A DNA stretch of 16,454 nucleotides from Pseudomonadota bacterium (GTDB taxonomy: Bacteria > Pseudomonadota > Alphaproteobacteria > Rhodospirillales > Rhodospirillaceae): positions 1 to 16,454 of the forward strand of contig JAEWWF010000407.1 of assembly GCA_023396465.1 (NCBI GenBank). Reading direction: 5' to 3'. The notes under the pieces are model-generated. The model was given only the letters and a program-made list of their open reading frames with translations. It did no database searches and was not told where the DNA came from. Both the position numbers and the translations under genes were made by a program. Each line of letters opens with the position of its first letter. The stretch's first letter is position 1. This document shows, in pieces, positions 15,083 to 16,454 of the stretch.

Positions 15083-15838
15083 ATGACCGCGCGCCGCCCC
15101 CTGATTGCCGGCAACTGGAAAATGAACGGCCTCCGCGCCGATGGCCTCACGCTGGTGGAGGGCCTGCTGGCCCACCTGCGGGCGGGCCGGCCGGACTGCG
15201 ACATGCTCGTCTGCCCGCCGACGACGCTGGTGGGCGAGGTCGCCGCCGCCGCCGCCGGCTCCTCCCTGCTGGTCGGCGGTCAGGACTGCCACAGCAAGGA
15301 AAAGGGCGCCCATACCGGCGATACCTCGGCTTGGATGCTGAAGGACATCGGCGCCTCCTTCGTCATCGTCGGCCATTCCGAGCGTCGCCACGATCACGGA
15401 GAAAGCAACGCGGTGGTGAAGGCCAAGGCCGCCGCCGCCCATGCCGCCGGCCTCACGGCCATCGTCTGCATCGGTGAGACGCTCGACCAACGCGACCGTG
15501 GCGAGGCCCTGGCGGTGGTCACCAGCCAGTTGCTGGAAAGCCTGCCGGACGGCACCACCGCCGATAATACCGTCGTCGCCTATGAACCCGTGTGGGCCAT
15601 CGGCACCGGCAAGGTGGCGACTCCCGACGACGTCGCCGAGGTGCATGCCGAAATCCGCCAGCAGGCCCATGCCCGCCTGGGCGACGATGCCGCGCGCCTG
15701 CGCCTCCTCTACGGTGGCTCGGTGAAGCCGGACAACGCCCGTGAACTGCTGGCGCTGGCCGACGTCGACGGTGCCCTGGTGGGCGGGGCCAGCCTGAAGG
15801 TCGAGGACTTCTGGGCCATTGCCGAGGCTTGCCCGTAA
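15083..15838 (+). CDS. tpiA: Triose-phosphate isomerase
   Basis: 251 aa, standard TIM-barrel length. It interconverts dihydroxyacetone phosphate and glyceraldehyde 3-phosphate in glycolysis and gluconeogenesis. All catalytic residues are visible: Asn11 and Lys13 in GNWKMNG, His98 in VGHSERR, and Glu168 in YEPVWAIGTGK, whose following loop 6 closes over the substrate. The phosphate-binding GGSVKPDN (211-218) and GALVGGASL (230-238) elements are intact. The ATG at 15083 gives the usual short N-terminus and has a strong ribosome site. It is divergent from ppiD, and secG follows 159 bp later on the same strand. Confidence 0.98.
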   Translation: MTARRPLIAGNWKMNGLRADGLTLVEGLLAHLRAGRPDCDMLVCPPTTLVGEVAAAAAGSSLLVGGQDCHSKEKGAHTGDTSAWMLKDIGASFVIVGHSERRHDHGESNAVVKAKAAAAHAAGLTAIVCIGETLDQRDRGEALAVVTSQLLESLPDGTTADNTVVAYEPVWAIGTGKVATPDDVAEVHAEIRQQAHARLGDDAARLRLLYGGSVKPDNARELLALADVDGALVGGASLKVEDFWAIAEACP

Positions 15839-15997
15839 GCGCCGTGGCGCCACCCCCGCGGGGCAGGGTGAACGATTTACCCCTAGCCTTGCGGCGCGCG
15901 GCGCACTAAAACAGCGTTCAACCATTTCGGACATGGCGGACGGGGCCGGCCCCCTTTTCGGATCGGCCCGCGTCCGCGTTTGGGTTTTGGAAGACCG
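15839..15997 (+). other. Intergenic region tpiA-secG with a GC palindrome
   Basis: 159 bp without a gene. GGGGCCGGCCCC at 15942-15953 is a perfect 12-bp palindrome followed by CTTTTC, so it could form a 4-bp stem with a CCGG loop. This is weak as a terminator, and it lies closer to secG than to tpiA. An AT-richer patch (about 15871-15880 and 15905-15912) may hold the secG promoter, but I find no properly spaced -35/-10 pair. Confidence 0.3.
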
Positions 15998-16354
15998 ATG
16001 ATCACTGTCGTACTCGTCATCCATCTGCTGATCTGCATTGCGCTGGTCGGGCTGATCCTCCTTCAGCGGTCCGAGGGCGGCGGGCTCGGCATGGGCGGCG
16101 GCGGCGGTGCCGGCCTCATGAGCAGTCGCGCCGCCGGCAACGCGCTCACCCGCACCACCGGCATTCTGGCCGCGTGCTTCTTCGTCACCAGCATGACGCT
16201 GGCCTTGCTCGCCAACGAGGGCCGCTCGCGCGTCGATACCATCCTCGACAGCGCCCCGGCCACCACGGCTCCGGCCGGTGGGGGCGAGGCGGCGCCGCAG
16301 GCTCCGGCGGACAGTGCGCCGGCCGCTCCCCAGGCGCCGATTTCCGGCGGCTGA
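15998..16354 (+). CDS. secG: Preprotein translocase subunit SecG
   Basis: 118 aa. SecG is the small two-span subunit of the SecYEG channel and stimulates SecA-driven export. Two membrane segments flank a Gly-rich cytoplasmic loop: first about 3-22 (ending GLILLQRSEGGGLGMGGG, the family signature), second about 54-72. NALTRTTGILA at 48-58 is also typical. The last ~35 residues are an Ala/Pro-rich tail of the sort common in alphaproteobacterial SecG. The ATG at 15998 is preferred to an upstream in-frame start at 15980, because it gives the standard MITVVLVIHL opening with GGAAG just upstream (15989-15993). In many alphaproteobacteria pyrG follows; here the window ends before any such gene. Confidence 0.95.
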   Translation: MITVVLVIHLLICIALVGLILLQRSEGGGLGMGGGGGAGLMSSRAAGNALTRTTGILAACFFVTSMTLALLANEGRSRVDTILDSAPATTAPAGGGEAAPQAPADSAPAAPQAPISGG

Positions 16355-16366
16355 GTGATCCGCTCC

Positions 16367-16400
16367 GGAGGCGGCCCCAAGGCCGCCTCCCGCAGTTTTT
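16367..16400 (+). terminator. Intrinsic terminator after secG
   Basis: GGAGGCGGCC (16367-16376), loop CCAA, then GGCCGCCTCC (16381-16390) form a perfect 10-bp stem. TTTTT at 16396-16400 follows after 5 nt. It lies 12 bp after the secG stop and is the clearest terminator in the window. Confidence 0.88.
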
Positions 16401-16414
16401 ACGTCTGTCGAGAC

Positions 16415-16447
16415 GGGGCCGCCGCCGCTGTGCGCGGGGCGGGCCCC
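16415..16447. repeat. Second GC-rich inverted repeat near the right edge
   Basis: GGGGCC (16415-16420) and GGCCCC (16442-16447) are complementary around a GC-rich interior that could pair further (CCGC with GCGG). No U-run is visible before the window ends. It may be leader structure of the next gene or chance in this base composition. Confidence 0.25.
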
Positions 16448-16454
16448 TGTGATT

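Noticed and set aside
1..16454. Mobile elements, prophage genes, CRISPR arrays, tRNA or rRNA genes, toxin-antitoxin or defence genes.
   Set aside because: No transposase, integrase, direct-repeat array, cloverleaf or defence-family motif was found on either strand; all substantial coding regions have housekeeping or transporter assignments.

Overview
The window is about 16.5 kb of compact, GC-rich chromosome (strong G/C bias at third codon positions, mostly tiny intergenic gaps). Gene content and order point to an alphaproteobacterium, most likely of the Rhodospirillales type. The nagZ-scpA-scpB-tatA-tatB-tatC-serS-surE-pcm-nlpD run is a well-known alphaproteobacterial housekeeping cluster, and ppiD-trpE next to tpiA-secG is typical of the same group. 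I cannot name a species from the sequence alone. No mobile element, CRISPR array, tRNA or rRNA is visible.

Layout, left to right. (1) 1-2513, plus strand: the 3' end of nagZ (cell-wall recycling), a site-2-protease-family membrane peptidase, and scpA and scpB (the non-SMC subunits of condensin), with gaps of 2, 9 and 2 bp, so almost certainly one transcript. (2) 2514-5541, plus: a 139-bp gap holding several dyads and a Fur-box-like element, then a fused two-domain ABC permease and its ATPase of the ferric-iron (FbpB/FbpC) type, closed by a hairpin terminator. No substrate-binding protein is present. (3) 5644-7291, plus: tatA, tatB and tatC, the twin-arginine translocase. (4) 7369-11357, plus: serS, surE, pcm and an NlpD-like LysM/LytM lipoprotein. 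serS/surE and surE/pcm overlap by a few bases. (5) 11426-14897, minus: ppiD followed by trpE, with a strong hairpin between them; trpE converges on the nlpD-like gene. (6) 15083-16354, plus: tpiA and secG, divergent from ppiD, closed by a textbook intrinsic terminator. No gene-free stretch exceeds 300 bp; the largest is the 185-bp ppiD/tpiA divergent gap.

Functionally the window is housekeeping: chromosome segregation, envelope biogenesis and export (Tat, SecG, PpiD, NlpD-like), protein and nucleotide quality control (Pcm, SurE), translation (SerS), and single enzymes of tryptophan synthesis and glycolysis. The accessory-looking element is the iron-type ABC pair sitting between scpB and tatA, with its own candidate regulatory region and terminator. 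I found no convincing undescribed system. The observations most worth checking are a LytM domain that has lost key zinc/catalytic residues, a trpE not followed by trpG, the possible iron-regulated promoter ahead of the ABC pair, and the hairpin separating ppiD from trpE.
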